Part shown: in pieces, positions 16,611 through 23,881 of the stretch
Numbering within the stretch: the first letter of the stretch is position 1
Layout: each line of letters starts with the position of its first letter
Origin: Mogibacterium sp.
GTDB taxonomy: Bacteria; Bacillota; Clostridia; Peptostreptococcales; Anaerovoracaceae
Direction: 5' to 3'
Assembly (NCBI GenBank): GCA_024403055.1
Contig: JAKSSO010000002.1
Coordinates: 1-64,000 of the forward strand
DNA length: 64,000 bases
Notes under the pieces: generated by a model
What the model was told of the DNA's origin: nothing
Databases searched by the model: none
Seen by the model: the letters and a program-made list of their open reading frames with translations, nothing else
Program-made: the position numbers and the translations under genes

Positions 16611-17912
16611 ATGATAAAAAGAGAGAAATATATATCAGAAATCCGTAGTTTCTATGATAGTGATTTAATAAAAATAATAACAGGAGTCAGGAGATGTGGA
16701 AAATCAATAATCATGGAACAGATTATTGATGAGCTTAAGGGCGTGTCTTCCAATATTGTTTATCTTGATTTTGATGACAGAGCAGTTACAGCACAGATCG
16801 AGACCTGGAAAGATATCGTAGAATATGTCAATAAAAACAGGAGAGAAGGCCTTTGCTATGTATTTCTGGATGAAGTTCAGGAAGTTGAGGATTGGGCAAT
16901 TGCATGTAAGTCATTAAGAAGAGAAAACTGTTCCGTCTTTATAACGGGTTCAAATTCTAAACTTTTGTCAAAAGAGTTTACAAAAGAACTCTCGGGGCGG
17001 TATGTTTCATTTAGGATAAGACCGTTTATATACAAGGAATTATGTGAATATGCAAAAGAATTTAATACAGATGTTACGGTAACAGATTATCTTGTGTGGG
17101 GTGGATTCCCTAAGAGAATAGAGTTCTCGGATGTACAGGCTCAGAGAAGATATTTGAATGATCTTGACGAAACTATAGTATTAAATGACATAATTAACAG
17201 ATACAAGATACGAAAAAGCGAAGAATTCAAGAAGCTTGCTAATTTTGTATTGATATCAAATGCTAGAATATATTCCGCAAAATCAATTGCGGATTACATG
17301 AAATCCCATGGAATAAAGTGCAGTACAAATACCGTTCAAAAGTGGATTGGTTATTTATGCGAAGCCTATGTAATTGATCAGGCTCCAAGATTCTCAACGA
17401 GAGCAAAGAAGGAACTTGAGCAGAGCAAGAAATTGTTCAATTGTGATGTCAGTCTGAACTCAATAAGATGCACCAGCGGAAGATATGACTTGACTCACAA
17501 TATGGAGAATATTGTATATAATGAGTTGGTATACATGGGATACGAGGTTTCCGTGTATGATAATAACGGCAGAGAAATAGATTTTCTTGCAGAGAAAAAT
17601 GGCAAAAAGTATTACGTGCAAGTTGCATATAGTATTGAAAATGAAAAAACCTACAATCGCGAATTTTCTGCATTTAATAATATCTCTCAACTAGATAAAA
17701 AAATAATAATAACAAACGATGAAATTGATTATTCAACAAGTAATGTACAGCATATTCAATTCAGGGAATTTCTAAAAATGAACGATTTGGATGGCTATAT
17801 GACCGCAGAAGAAATTCATTCCAAAATAAAGAAAGGACACAATCAGGCGATGTCCGGCGATTGTGTCAAGGCAGAAGCTGCATTTAGTGAATTCAAGAAG
17901 AAACACTTCTGA
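16611..17912 (+). CDS. AAA ATPase with DUF4143 domain
   Basis: 433 residues from the ATG at 16611, which has GGGAGG upstream; the frame is open earlier, but that stretch is the promoter. The Walker A motif GVRRCGKS is near residue 28, the Walker B motif YVFLDEVQEVEDW near 85, and ITGSNSKLLSKE is a sensor motif. The second half (winged helix plus nuclease-like DUF4143: EIDFLAEKNGKKYYVQVAYS) has the E-I-D, then Q-V-A pattern of PD-(D/E)XK folds. Proteins of this family are common in mobile regions; their biology is poorly known. The last ~45 residues (AMSGDCVKAEAAFSEFKKKH) resemble the C-terminal helix of small antitoxins, which is speculative. Confidence 0.85.
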   Translation: MIKREKYISEIRSFYDSDLIKIITGVRRCGKSIIMEQIIDELKGVSSNIVYLDFDDRAVTAQIETWKDIVEYVNKNRREGLCYVFLDEVQEVEDWAIACKSLRRENCSVFITGSNSKLLSKEFTKELSGRYVSFRIRPFIYKELCEYAKEFNTDVTVTDYLVWGGFPKRIEFSDVQAQRRYLNDLDETIVLNDIINRYKIRKSEEFKKLANFVLISNARIYSAKSIADYMKSHGIKCSTNTVQKWIGYLCEAYVIDQAPRFSTRAKKELEQSKKLFNCDVSLNSIRCTSGRYDLTHNMENIVYNELVYMGYEVSVYDNNGREIDFLAEKNGKKYYVQVAYSIENEKTYNREFSAFNNISQLDKKIIITNDEIDYSTSNVQHIQFREFLKMNDLDGYMTAEEIHSKIKKGHNQAMSGDCVKAEAAFSEFKKKHF

Positions 17913-18006
17913 TGAAAAAATATTTCCATCATGATGGCAATGGCAAATAATACCGTATTGTGTAATATTTAGAAAGCCTGCCTATCAATAAAAGGGGAGA
18001 GAGCAT

Positions 18007-18561
18007 ATGGATCAAGATGCGCTTGCTAGAGTAATTAGTGCGCAAATAGTGATTCCTTTGGGAATCAGTATAGTGGGTATATTTGATGCAATATTTTTTT
18101 TAACCATTAGAGGAGATAAGGAAAGAACCAAGCGAATGTTATTGAAATCTGCATTTACAGTGTATCTGCTTGTCCTGATTTCATTTACAGTTCTTCCGAT
18201 TCTCATTCCACCTATGCATACGGAAGAATTATCATACAATTTAAATCCATTGACTTTACTGTATGCGTTTAGCGATAGAGCAACGTTAATAGATATTTCA
18301 GGGAATGCGGTGCTGTTTATGCCGGTTGCTGTATTGGGATATTTATGCAGGTTTAATTGCTTTTCAAGTCTTAAGCACAGCGCGATAACCTCCTTGGTGG
18401 TGTCTGTGTTACTTGAAGCGGTCGAGGGGCTGGAAACTTATTTCGGATTTGCAGACTTTCCGGCAGTAGTAGATGTAAATGATGTGATCATGAATGTTAT
18501 GGGCGGAATAGTCGGATATGTGATAATTAAAAACTATCAGACCGGGAGGATGAAATTGTGA
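18007..18561 (+). CDS. VanZ family membrane protein
   Basis: 184 residues with about five hydrophobic helices. The VanZ signature region is present: NLNPLTLLY, then DISGNAVLFMPVAVLGYL and a late DFPAVVDVNDVIMNVMGG. VanZ proteins lower binding of teicoplanin-type glycopeptides or lipoglycopeptides by an unknown route; many relatives have other roles. AGGGGAGAG precedes the ATG. Its stop overlaps the next start (GTGA), so it heads a small membrane-protein operon inside the element. Confidence 0.85.
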   Translation: MDQDALARVISAQIVIPLGISIVGIFDAIFFLTIRGDKERTKRMLLKSAFTVYLLVLISFTVLPILIPPMHTEELSYNLNPLTLLYAFSDRATLIDISGNAVLFMPVAVLGYLCRFNCFSSLKHSAITSLVVSVLLEAVEGLETYFGFADFPAVVDVNDVIMNVMGGIVGYVIIKNYQTGRMKL

Positions 18562-18818
18562 ATGTTCTAATGTTTGTGCTATTAACAATGTCCGTCTTGC
18601 TAACTCTTATTGGTGCTCGTGAGAATCGCAGAAGAATAATGGTCGGCGGAAGCTGGACCTATGCGATGTCTCTGCTTGCAGCTTTAGGCGATATATTAAT
18701 TCGCTTGAGCAATGGTGATTCTTCTGGCGTGCTGGATATATATCCCAGCTTGCTGTGGGTATATCTTGCGGTGGCCTTTTTAATCGGGCTTGTTGTCTGG
18801 GTGAAGTTGGAAAAATAG
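18558..18818 (+). CDS. small three-helix membrane protein
   Basis: 86 residues from a GTG that overlaps the VanZ stop by 4 bases; GGGAGG lies within the end of vanZ. Three hydrophobic segments (about 3-20, 30-47, 62-82) separated by a basic patch (ENRRRIMVGG). Family not recognised. Coupled translation suggests it works with the VanZ protein. Confidence 0.6.
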   Translation: MNVLMFVLLTMSVLLTLIGARENRRRIMVGGSWTYAMSLLAALGDILIRLSNGDSSGVLDIYPSLLWVYLAVAFLIGLVVWVKLEK

Positions 18819-18832
18819 CAAAGGAATTTAAA

Positions 18833-19015
18833 ATGAAAAAATTATATACAATGCTAATGATACTTTTACCTATATTCGTGGGTTCGCTCGCTGCAGGAGA
18901 AGTAATCCGATATTTCTCAGGACAGGAAATAAATATGAACATATTCGTTTGCTTCGCAGCTGCTATTGTCGGAATGGCAACAGGCATCTCAAATATTATG
19001 AAGCTGCTAAAATAA
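18833..19015 (+). CDS. small two-helix membrane protein
   Basis: 60 residues. The start at 18833 is preferred over an in-frame ATG at 18755 because that would run inside the previous gene; AAAGGAATT precedes it. Two hydrophobic segments (about 5-22 and 36-56). Family not recognised; third gene of the VanZ group. Confidence 0.5.
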   Translation: MKKLYTMLMILLPIFVGSLAAGEVIRYFSGQEINMNIFVCFAAAIVGMATGISNIMKLLK

Positions 19016-19042
19016 TAAAGACGGTTGATGTGGAGGTGTGCC

Positions 19043-19510
19043 ATGAAACAGAGGATTGGTATTCTGTTGATGCTTACGCTATGTGTATTTCTTTGTGCGT
19101 GTGTTAATGATAATAAGGGCATGGAGTCATACGTAGGCAACACATACACGGGAATTTCGCCATGGAATGAACCTGTTTCCATAACGGTAAAAAAGTATGA
19201 TGAAGAAAAAAATACAATTGACCTGAAATACAAAGAGAATATAGAGTCGGAACACAGTCTTTGCTTGAATTGGAGCGGAGCAATGATAGGAAACAATTCA
19301 GTTGCTCTGGCTTGCGCTGGTTCGAGAGAAGATGATTCTTGCGTCGTAGAATATAAGTACGAGTTCAGCATAGTATTTAAGGATCAGGCTATTCAGTTAA
19401 CTTATCTGGATGGACAAAAGACAGAACTGGGAACTGAAGGCGGTGGCGTATTTCATCAGGTCAGTGAATTATCCGAAAAAGAGAAGACTGTTATACTTGA
19501 GCAGAACTAA
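19043..19510 (+). CDS. putative lipoprotein
   Basis: 155 residues from the ATG at 19043, placed by GGAGGTG at 19032-19038. An N-terminal lipoprotein signal (MLTLCVFLCAC) gives a lipobox with the anchoring cysteine near residue 21; acidic and polar residues follow. The mature ~130 residues form a beta-rich domain (ISITVKK-like strands, then CVVEYKYEFSIVFKD and IQLTYLDGQKTEL) I cannot name. A lipoprotein next to VanZ and small membrane proteins suggests a surface-protection or immunity cluster; this is inference from context only. Confidence 0.65.
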   Translation: MKQRIGILLMLTLCVFLCACVNDNKGMESYVGNTYTGISPWNEPVSITVKKYDEEKNTIDLKYKENIESEHSLCLNWSGAMIGNNSVALACAGSREDDSCVVEYKYEFSIVFKDQAIQLTYLDGQKTELGTEGGGVFHQVSELSEKEKTVILEQN

Positions 19511-19669
19511 CCGGTAGCATCAAAGACCAGCGCACTTGCAACACACTTGCAACATTAAAATCAAAAAACCAGTAATTTCAAGCGTTTTCAGTTCTCAAAG
19601 CGTTAATTCAAACTACCAAAGAGAACTGAAGATTTGTTATTGCTAATTTGCAATAACAAGGAGGGAAAA

Positions 19670-19906
19670 ATGAGAAATAGAGAGATTGTTTCAAGGACAA
19701 TAAATAGTATTGCGTGTATTGTGGTAATTATTCTGTGCCGCAACTATGCTATAAATATGCTCAATATAAATTATGGCGATTTTCCGTTTGGTGATGGGAA
19801 CTACCTTGTCTCTGCGACTATAATATATGCGTTGGGATTGTGTGCTTTTTTGCTTTTGTGTTATCATATCTCAAAGTTGCTTTTTCTTGAAAAAGAAGAG
19901 AAGTAA
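19670..19906 (+). CDS. small two-helix membrane protein
   Basis: 78 residues; AAGGAGGG stands seven bases before the ATG. Hydrophobic segments at about 10-25 and 45-68, then an acidic-basic tail (LFLEKEEK). A perfect hairpin (GTTATTGC/GCAATAAC, 19636-19657) lies directly upstream of the ribosome site and could affect translation. Family not recognised. The stretch 19510-19635 before it contains a tandem CACTTGCAACA-type repeat and no gene. Confidence 0.55.
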   Translation: MRNREIVSRTINSIACIVVIILCRNYAINMLNINYGDFPFGDGNYLVSATIIYALGLCAFLLLCYHISKLLFLEKEEK

Positions 19907-20072
19907 GCCATATATTCAGCGGCAGGAAAAGAAAGTTTTAGCTAGACGGCGAGAAAAGTCTATTAATTCATAGAAGAATATTCTTCTATCAAAGAATCAG
20001 AACAACCAGTGCAGAGCTATATTAAATTGTCTTGAACATAATGTTCAAGATCGTGATTGCAATAATTATCAT

Positions 20073-20106
20073 ATGAGGGAGATGATTCTCCCTCATTAAT
20101 TTTTGA
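20073..20106 (+). terminator. rho-independent terminator before the RNA promoter
   Basis: ATGAGGGAGA and TCTCCCTCAT form a perfect 10-bp stem with a TGAT loop, followed by TAATTTTTG. About 25 bases upstream is a separate perfect 9-bp palindrome (20031-20049) with GAAC/GTTC halves. Confidence 0.8.
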
Positions 20107-20124
20107 AAAAATTTAAAAAACCGC

Positions 20125-20179
20125 TTGCAAACATATGTTCGAATATGATATAGTATAAAACCTCAAAGAACAGATGTTC
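20125..20179 (+). promoter_or_regulatory. promoter with two LexA (SOS)-like boxes
   Basis: TTGCAA (20125-20130) and TATAGT (20149-20154) form a promoter with an 18-base spacer. CAAACATATGTTCG (20128-20141) matches the Bacillota LexA consensus CGAACATATGTTCG at 13 of 14 positions and lies between -35 and -10. A second site, GAACAGATGTTC (20168-20179), fits the GAAC-N4-GTTC core exactly and lies just after the likely start point. Repression until DNA damage is the expected behaviour. No lexA gene is in the window. Confidence 0.65.
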
Positions 20180-20850
20180 TTTTGAAAAGCTACAATTGAA
20201 TACACATTCATCAGGTACGTTTGCTATGAGATGCGAAAGCTGAAGCATGCATGACGATGCGCCATGACCTCCAATTGGAGCGAGCGATAATGTCTCGTCT
20301 GAAAGACAGGTGGCACCTGCCAAGTGCGATGACACTCATAGGCTATAATGATACTCCCGTCCAGTCACAGCCCCATAGGAATATGGGATCAAGCAATGAG
20401 GGCGGCTTTGTGAGAACCACAAGGGGGTTAAATTCCCGTGAGGAGAGCTGCGCCAGCTTCCGCCTGAATGTTTCCCTTTTCCGGGTCGTCGTGGACAAAT
20501 ATGGACTGAAACTATTTATCGATTATACTTTTAGTTGATAAAATTTATATCGAGGATGCGGGAGCATCTATGTCATGTGACTGCATCCTCTTAGTTTTAG
20601 AAAATATGAAAAAGTTATTATTAAGCATATTTTTCTGGCTAAAGGATATTATCTTACATTGTTAGTATGTGACTAAACAGAGTGCTATATGTTCTAAGGT
20701 CGCATCGTGCATACTAACCGGGATAACTATACCTAGACATTCCAGAGAATAATAACTTACGGAAATAGGGGAACACATAGGAAGAAGTTCCTGATGAATG
20801 TGTATGCAGAACATTGTATCGGCGGAGAGGCTATCTGCCGATTTTTATTT
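20160..20850 (+). ncRNA. large structured noncoding RNA candidate, ROOL/GOLLD-like in size and setting
   Basis: About 690 bases from a clear promoter to a clear terminator with no convincing gene. The ends pair: 20200-20215 and 20790-20805 are perfect 16-base complements, extended after an internal loop by TACAAT (20191-20196) with ATTGTA (20813-20818). Nested inside are 20612-20622 with 20748-20758 (11 bp), TCTGG/CCAGA (20634/20742), and 20661-20669 with 20710-20718 (9 bp). Local hairpins include CCCATA-GGAA-TATGGG (20372-20387), AGCTG/CAGCT (20446/20454), CTTTGTG/CACAAGG (20405/20417), CTCCAATTGGAG (20269-20280) and GAGGATGC/GCATCCTC (20552/20583). Large ornate RNAs of phages and mobile elements (GOLLD, ROOL) share this size and habit; homology is not shown. 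A 95-codon frame inside is rejected as coding. Confidence 0.68.
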
Positions 20851-20851
20851 T
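20818..20851 (+). terminator. terminator of the structured RNA
   Basis: ATCGGCGGA and TCTGCCGAT (9-bp stem with one G-U) with a 7-base loop, followed by TTTTATTTT. It starts directly after the 3' side of the RNA's closing helix. Confidence 0.8.
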
Positions 20852-20876
20852 GTCGATGGTTTCGGTATGACAATAT

Positions 20877-20973
20877 CACCGTCACTATCGACACTCACCG
20901 TCACTGCTTTTCTCTTCAGTTGGTAAACGCTAAGCACCTACGGGTGCTTTTTTATTTGCAGGAAGTGACGATG
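20877..20973 (+). repeat. iteron-like repeats upstream of the replication ATPase gene
   Basis: CACCGTCACT occurs at 20877-20886 and 20896-20905 with ATCGACACT between. An inverted relative, AGTGACGATG, is at 20964-20973 just before the ribosome site of the ATPase gene. The same block in inverted form recurs at 21972-21999 at the other end of that gene. Direct and inverted short repeats beside a replication protein suggest its binding sites. Confidence 0.5.
20932..20953 (+). terminator. short terminator before the ATPase gene
   Basis: AAGCACC and GGTGCTT with loop TACG, followed by a T run. It separates the iteron-like repeats from the start of the next gene; it may be an attenuator of the replication gene. 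Confidence 0.65.
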
Positions 20974-21011
20974 TTAAAGCAAAAATCCAAAAAGAAAGGA
21001 GGTGAATATCA

Positions 21012-21992
21012 ATGGCAGAATTAAAAGTTTACAACGCAGAAAAGTTGTTCTATGAACCTATCGAAAGCACACCACAGGTCGTTACCGGACTGATACCGTC
21101 AGGACTGACAGTGATCGCCGGAACACAAAAGTGTGGCAAGAGTTGGATGATACTTGACTTATGTTTGAGCGTTTCCAAGGGCGAACCTTTTCTTGGAATA
21201 CCGACTGAGCCGATAGATGTCTTGTATATGGCGCTCGAAGATACTCCTGAGAGGATCCAGAAAAGAATGTATAAACTTACAGATGATGTCTCTCCGAGAT
21301 TAAGATTTGCAACTTCAAGCAAGACACTTAGTAACGGATTGATCGGTGAACTGAATGAATATATGCATCAGTTTCCGGAAACAAAGATGATCGTTATCGA
21401 CACTTTTATGATGGTAAGACTGGGTGGCGGTGAAGGAACTTATGCGAACGATTATGCTGATGCATCTAAATTAAAGAAGTTTGCTGACGCATATAAAATC
21501 GCGATCATCCTTGTTCATCATGTTAGAAAAATGCGCGCTACCGATATTTTTGAAATGATATCCGGAACGAATGGAATCACCGGAGCAGCCGATACGAACA
21601 TGGTTTTGGATCGTCCGAATCCTCATTCTAAAGACGCAGATCTTCACATGAAAGGTCGCGACATTGAAGTTCAAGTGTGGAAAATTCAATTTGAAAATTG
21701 CAAGTGGTCAATTGTTGAACGCAAAAATGAAGAACAACTTTTTCAAGAATCGATCCCGACTGATATCCATGCAGTGATTGATTTCATGTCTGACAAGCGG
21801 GAGTGGAAAGGAACTGCGACTGAGCTTGTCGGCGCTCTTGATGCTGAAGGTGTGCCGCCGAATCTGCTCTCGAAGCATCTAAGTCAGTATGATAAGAGAG
21901 CGCTGAAGCCGGCAGGAATATATTTCAAGAGCAAAAGAACAAACGGAAAACGAAGCATCACTCTACGCAAAAGTGACGATGAGTGCCGATAG
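21012..21992 (+). CDS. RepA-like AAA (AAA_25) replication ATPase
   Basis: 326 residues. Walker A AGTQKCGKSW near residue 36, Walker B-like MIVIDTFMMVR near 122, and a RecA-type core (VLYMALEDTPERIQKR; IILVHHVRK; ISGTNGITGAAD) match the plasmid RepA/DnaB-related hexameric helicase family found in mobilisable elements. A C-terminal ~80 residues look like a small winged-helix module (AVIDFMSDKREWKGTATELVG). AAAGGAGGTG precedes the ATG. Its likely role is unwinding DNA for autonomous replication of the excised element. It is flanked on both sides by related GTGACGAT repeats. Confidence 0.82.
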   Translation: MAELKVYNAEKLFYEPIESTPQVVTGLIPSGLTVIAGTQKCGKSWMILDLCLSVSKGEPFLGIPTEPIDVLYMALEDTPERIQKRMYKLTDDVSPRLRFATSSKTLSNGLIGELNEYMHQFPETKMIVIDTFMMVRLGGGEGTYANDYADASKLKKFADAYKIAIILVHHVRKMRATDIFEMISGTNGITGAADTNMVLDRPNPHSKDADLHMKGRDIEVQVWKIQFENCKWSIVERKNEEQLFQESIPTDIHAVIDFMSDKREWKGTATELVGALDAEGVPPNLLSKHLSQYDKRALKPAGIYFKSKRTNGKRSITLRKSDDECR

Positions 21993-21999
21993 TGACGAT
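21972..21999 (-). repeat. inverted copy of the iteron-like block at the end of the ATPase gene
   Basis: Read on the minus strand, this is nearly the same as 20878-20905: GTCACTATCG, then CACTCA and CGTCACT with C/T changes. It overlaps the last seven codons of the ATPase gene, which is unusual for a chance similarity. Confidence 0.5.
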
Positions 22000-22001
22000 A
22001 A

Positions 22002-22225
22002 TTTCGCTATAGCGAAAATCATTGCACAGCCCTAGCAAGCAGACCCTTTTGCCCCCAAAATGGGAAAAGGGAGCTTGTTAGGGCCAGCCCTAAGACCGTG
22101 GAGGATATGCGTTATACACGTATTCGATGATATGAAGCCCATCGGAGGATGAATTGGTCGACATCGGACTTTCGGAAAAATAAACCTGTAGCTAGCTAAG
22201 GGGTTTTTGGAAAAAACACCCCGAA
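22002..22225. other. cluster of strong hairpins, possible element origin (oriT or replication)
   Basis: TTTCGCTATAGCGAAA (22002-22017) is a perfect 16-bp palindrome. CCCTAGCAAGC (22030-22040) pairs with GCTTGTTAGGG (22073-22083), with an inner CCCTTTT/AAAAGGG stem (22044-22050, 22065-22071) and a GCCC/GGG tip, giving one hairpin of over 50 bases. A third, GGGGTTTTT with AAAACACCCC, lies at about 22200-22224. No gene occupies 21993-22257. Compact hairpins next to a replication ATPase are typical of plasmid origins or transfer origins; which one cannot be decided here. Confidence 0.5.
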
Positions 22226-22257
22226 AATCCCTTAAAAAAAGGAATGGAGGAATATAT

Positions 22258-22347
22258 ATGAAAAAGAAAAATGCGAATAAAAATACGACTGGTAGATGGA
22301 TCTATATACGTCGGGAAAGGAGGTGTCCATGGAAGATGATAACTTAA
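22258..22347 (+). CDS. 29-codon peptide overlapping the xis start
   Basis: ATG with GGAGG seven bases upstream, encoding a very basic peptide (MKKKNANKNT at the N-terminus, YIRRERR in the middle). It runs through the xis ribosome site and ends 18 bases inside xis in another frame. It may be a leader whose translation opens or blocks the xis start, or a small DNA-binding peptide. Evidence is limited to the ribosome site and the position. Confidence 0.35.
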   Translation: MKKKNANKNTTGRWIYIRRERRCPWKMIT

Positions 22348-22547
22348 GAAAACCTTGTGTTCCTTTATGGCATAAGTATTCACTCAGTATAACAGAAGCA
22401 GCGGAATACTATGGCATAGGAGAGAAGAAGTTAAGACAAATCGCAGCACTGAATACCGGTGCAGATTTCATACTTGAGATAGGTTCTCACATACGATTCA
22501 AAAGAGAACTTTTTGAAGAATACTTAAATATGGCAACAGCCGTATAA
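22329..22547 (+). CDS. xis: excisionase (Tn916 Xis-like)
   Basis: 72 residues from the ATG at 22329, chosen over 22296 because AAAGGAGGTG lies directly upstream. The winged-helix core SITEAAEYYGIGEKKLRQIA and the later GSHIRFKRELFEEYL match the Tn916 Xis/excisionase family. It bends DNA at the ends of the element and directs the integrase towards excision. Location just before int is the Tn916 order. Confidence 0.87.
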   Translation: MEDDNLRKPCVPLWHKYSLSITEAAEYYGIGEKKLRQIAALNTGADFILEIGSHIRFKRELFEEYLNMATAV

Positions 22548-22578
22548 GAAATAAATAATGTTTGTATGCCGTGACGGA

Positions 22579-22625
22579 AAGACTGTCTTATGATACTATC
22601 TGTATTGTTAAGACAGTCTTCTTTC
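22579..22625 (+). terminator. inverted repeat between xis and int
   Basis: AAGACTGTCTTA (22579-22590) and TAAGACAGTCTT (22609-22620) form a perfect 12-bp stem with an 18-base loop, followed by CTTTCATTT. It would reduce read-through from xis into int. Fragments of the left arm with its leader occur at 15125 and 16372. Confidence 0.55.
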
Positions 22626-22659
22626 ATTTGAAGAATAATCTGAAAGGAGATTGAATTAT

Positions 22660-23862
22660 ATGAGTGAGAAGAGGAGGGATAAGAGAGGACGCATTTTGCA
22701 CAATGGTGAGATGCAGATGACGGACGGAAGATATCGCTTTAAGTATGTTGATTGTTTAGGCAAGGAAAGATTCCTATATAGTTGGAGATTAGACAAAAAC
22801 GATCCTGTGCCAAGTGGCAAGAAGAAATGCCAATCATTGAGAGAAATGGAGAGACAGGTACAGGCAGATCTGTTCGACCATATTGTTAGCAATGGCGGAA
22901 ATCTAACTGTGCTTGAGCTTGTAGAAAAATATGTGTCTACAAAAATCGGTGTCAGACCAAATACTGCAGCAGGATATAAAACTGTGATCAATTTTCTGAA
23001 AAAGGATCCATTCGGTGCCAGAAGAATTGATACAGTTAAGTTATCTGATGCTAAACTCTGGTTGATCAAATTACAACAGGTAGATAAGAAAAGTTATAGC
23101 TCGATTCATTCCATAAGAGGAGTTCTTAACCCTGCATTTAGAATGGCTGTTGATGATGATTTGATCAGAAAGAATCCGTTTGGTTTTGAGCTGGCGACTG
23201 TTGTTGTCAATGACAGTGTGACTAGGGATGCACTAACAAGAGACCAGGAGCGGAAGTTTCTGAAGTTTGTGCAGGAAGATAAGCACTTCTGCAGATATTA
23301 TGAAGGCATATATATTCTGTTCAAAACCGGATTAAGAATCTCGGAATTCTGCGGACTAACTATCTCAGATATTGATTTCAAAAATCATTCTATCAGAGTG
23401 GAGCGACAGTTACAGAAGAGGGGCAGTTTTGGTTACTATATTGATGATACCAAAACGACTGCGGGAGAAAGAACTTTGCCAATGACACCTGACGTAGAGG
23501 AGTGTTTTCAGAAGATAATAGAAAACAGGAATCCTCCTAAGGCAGAGCCTATGGTAGATGGAGTTGTGGGCTTTCTCTATTTTGATAAAGATAGCAACAT
23601 ATGTTATTCACTTCACTGGGAACATTACTTTAGGCATATTGTTGATAAGTATAACAGCATCTACAAGGTGCAAATGCCTAGGGTGACACCTCATGTATGC
23701 AGACATACTTACTGCTCCAATATGGCGAAGTCCGGAATGAATCCAAAAGCATTGCAATATCTGATGGGCCATTCCGACATAGGGATCACTCTTAACACGT
23801 ACGCGCATGTTAAGTATGAGGATGCTAAAGCAGAAGTGATCCGACTTAAAAAAGCGATATAA
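22660..23862 (+). CDS. int: tyrosine integrase, Tn916 type
   Basis: 400 residues from the ATG at 22660 (AAAGGAGA upstream); a TTG nine bases earlier is less likely. The N-terminal arm-binding domain (KRGRIL-like start, DGRYRFKY) resembles Tn916 Int, followed by a SAM-like core-binding domain (~90-180). The catalytic domain contains arginine in KTGLRISEFCGL, HxxR in TPHVCRHTYCSN, histidine in LMGHSDIGITL and the tyrosine in NTYAHV. All active-site residues are present, so the element may still be mobile. The gene ends 170 bases before the right att core, within the expected arm-site region. Confidence 0.95.
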   Translation: MSEKRRDKRGRILHNGEMQMTDGRYRFKYVDCLGKERFLYSWRLDKNDPVPSGKKKCQSLREMERQVQADLFDHIVSNGGNLTVLELVEKYVSTKIGVRPNTAAGYKTVINFLKKDPFGARRIDTVKLSDAKLWLIKLQQVDKKSYSSIHSIRGVLNPAFRMAVDDDLIRKNPFGFELATVVVNDSVTRDALTRDQERKFLKFVQEDKHFCRYYEGIYILFKTGLRISEFCGLTISDIDFKNHSIRVERQLQKRGSFGYYIDDTKTTAGERTLPMTPDVEECFQKIIENRNPPKAEPMVDGVVGFLYFDKDSNICYSLHWEHYFRHIVDKYNSIYKVQMPRVTPHVCRHTYCSNMAKSGMNPKALQYLMGHSDIGITLNTYAHVKYEDAKAEVIRLKKAI

Positions 23863-23881
23863 AACACCTCAAAAAAACCCG

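Noticed and set aside
20031..20049. Perfect palindrome with GAAC/GTTC halves as a third LexA box
   Set aside because: The halves are 5 rather than 4 bases apart, unlike the LexA consensus, and it lies upstream of a terminator that separates it from the RNA promoter.
20251..20538. A 95-codon frame inside the structured RNA region
   Set aside because: No ribosome site, no family resemblance, and it runs through several strong hairpins; RNA structure explains the region better.
20160..20850. Group II intron, retron or diversity-generating element
   Set aside because: No reverse transcriptase is encoded nearby, and no domain V-like hairpin or template/variable repeat is seen.
22660..23862. Prophage remnant
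   Set aside because: The integrase is Tn916-type with an adjacent Xis, and no capsid, portal, terminase or tail gene is present in the element.
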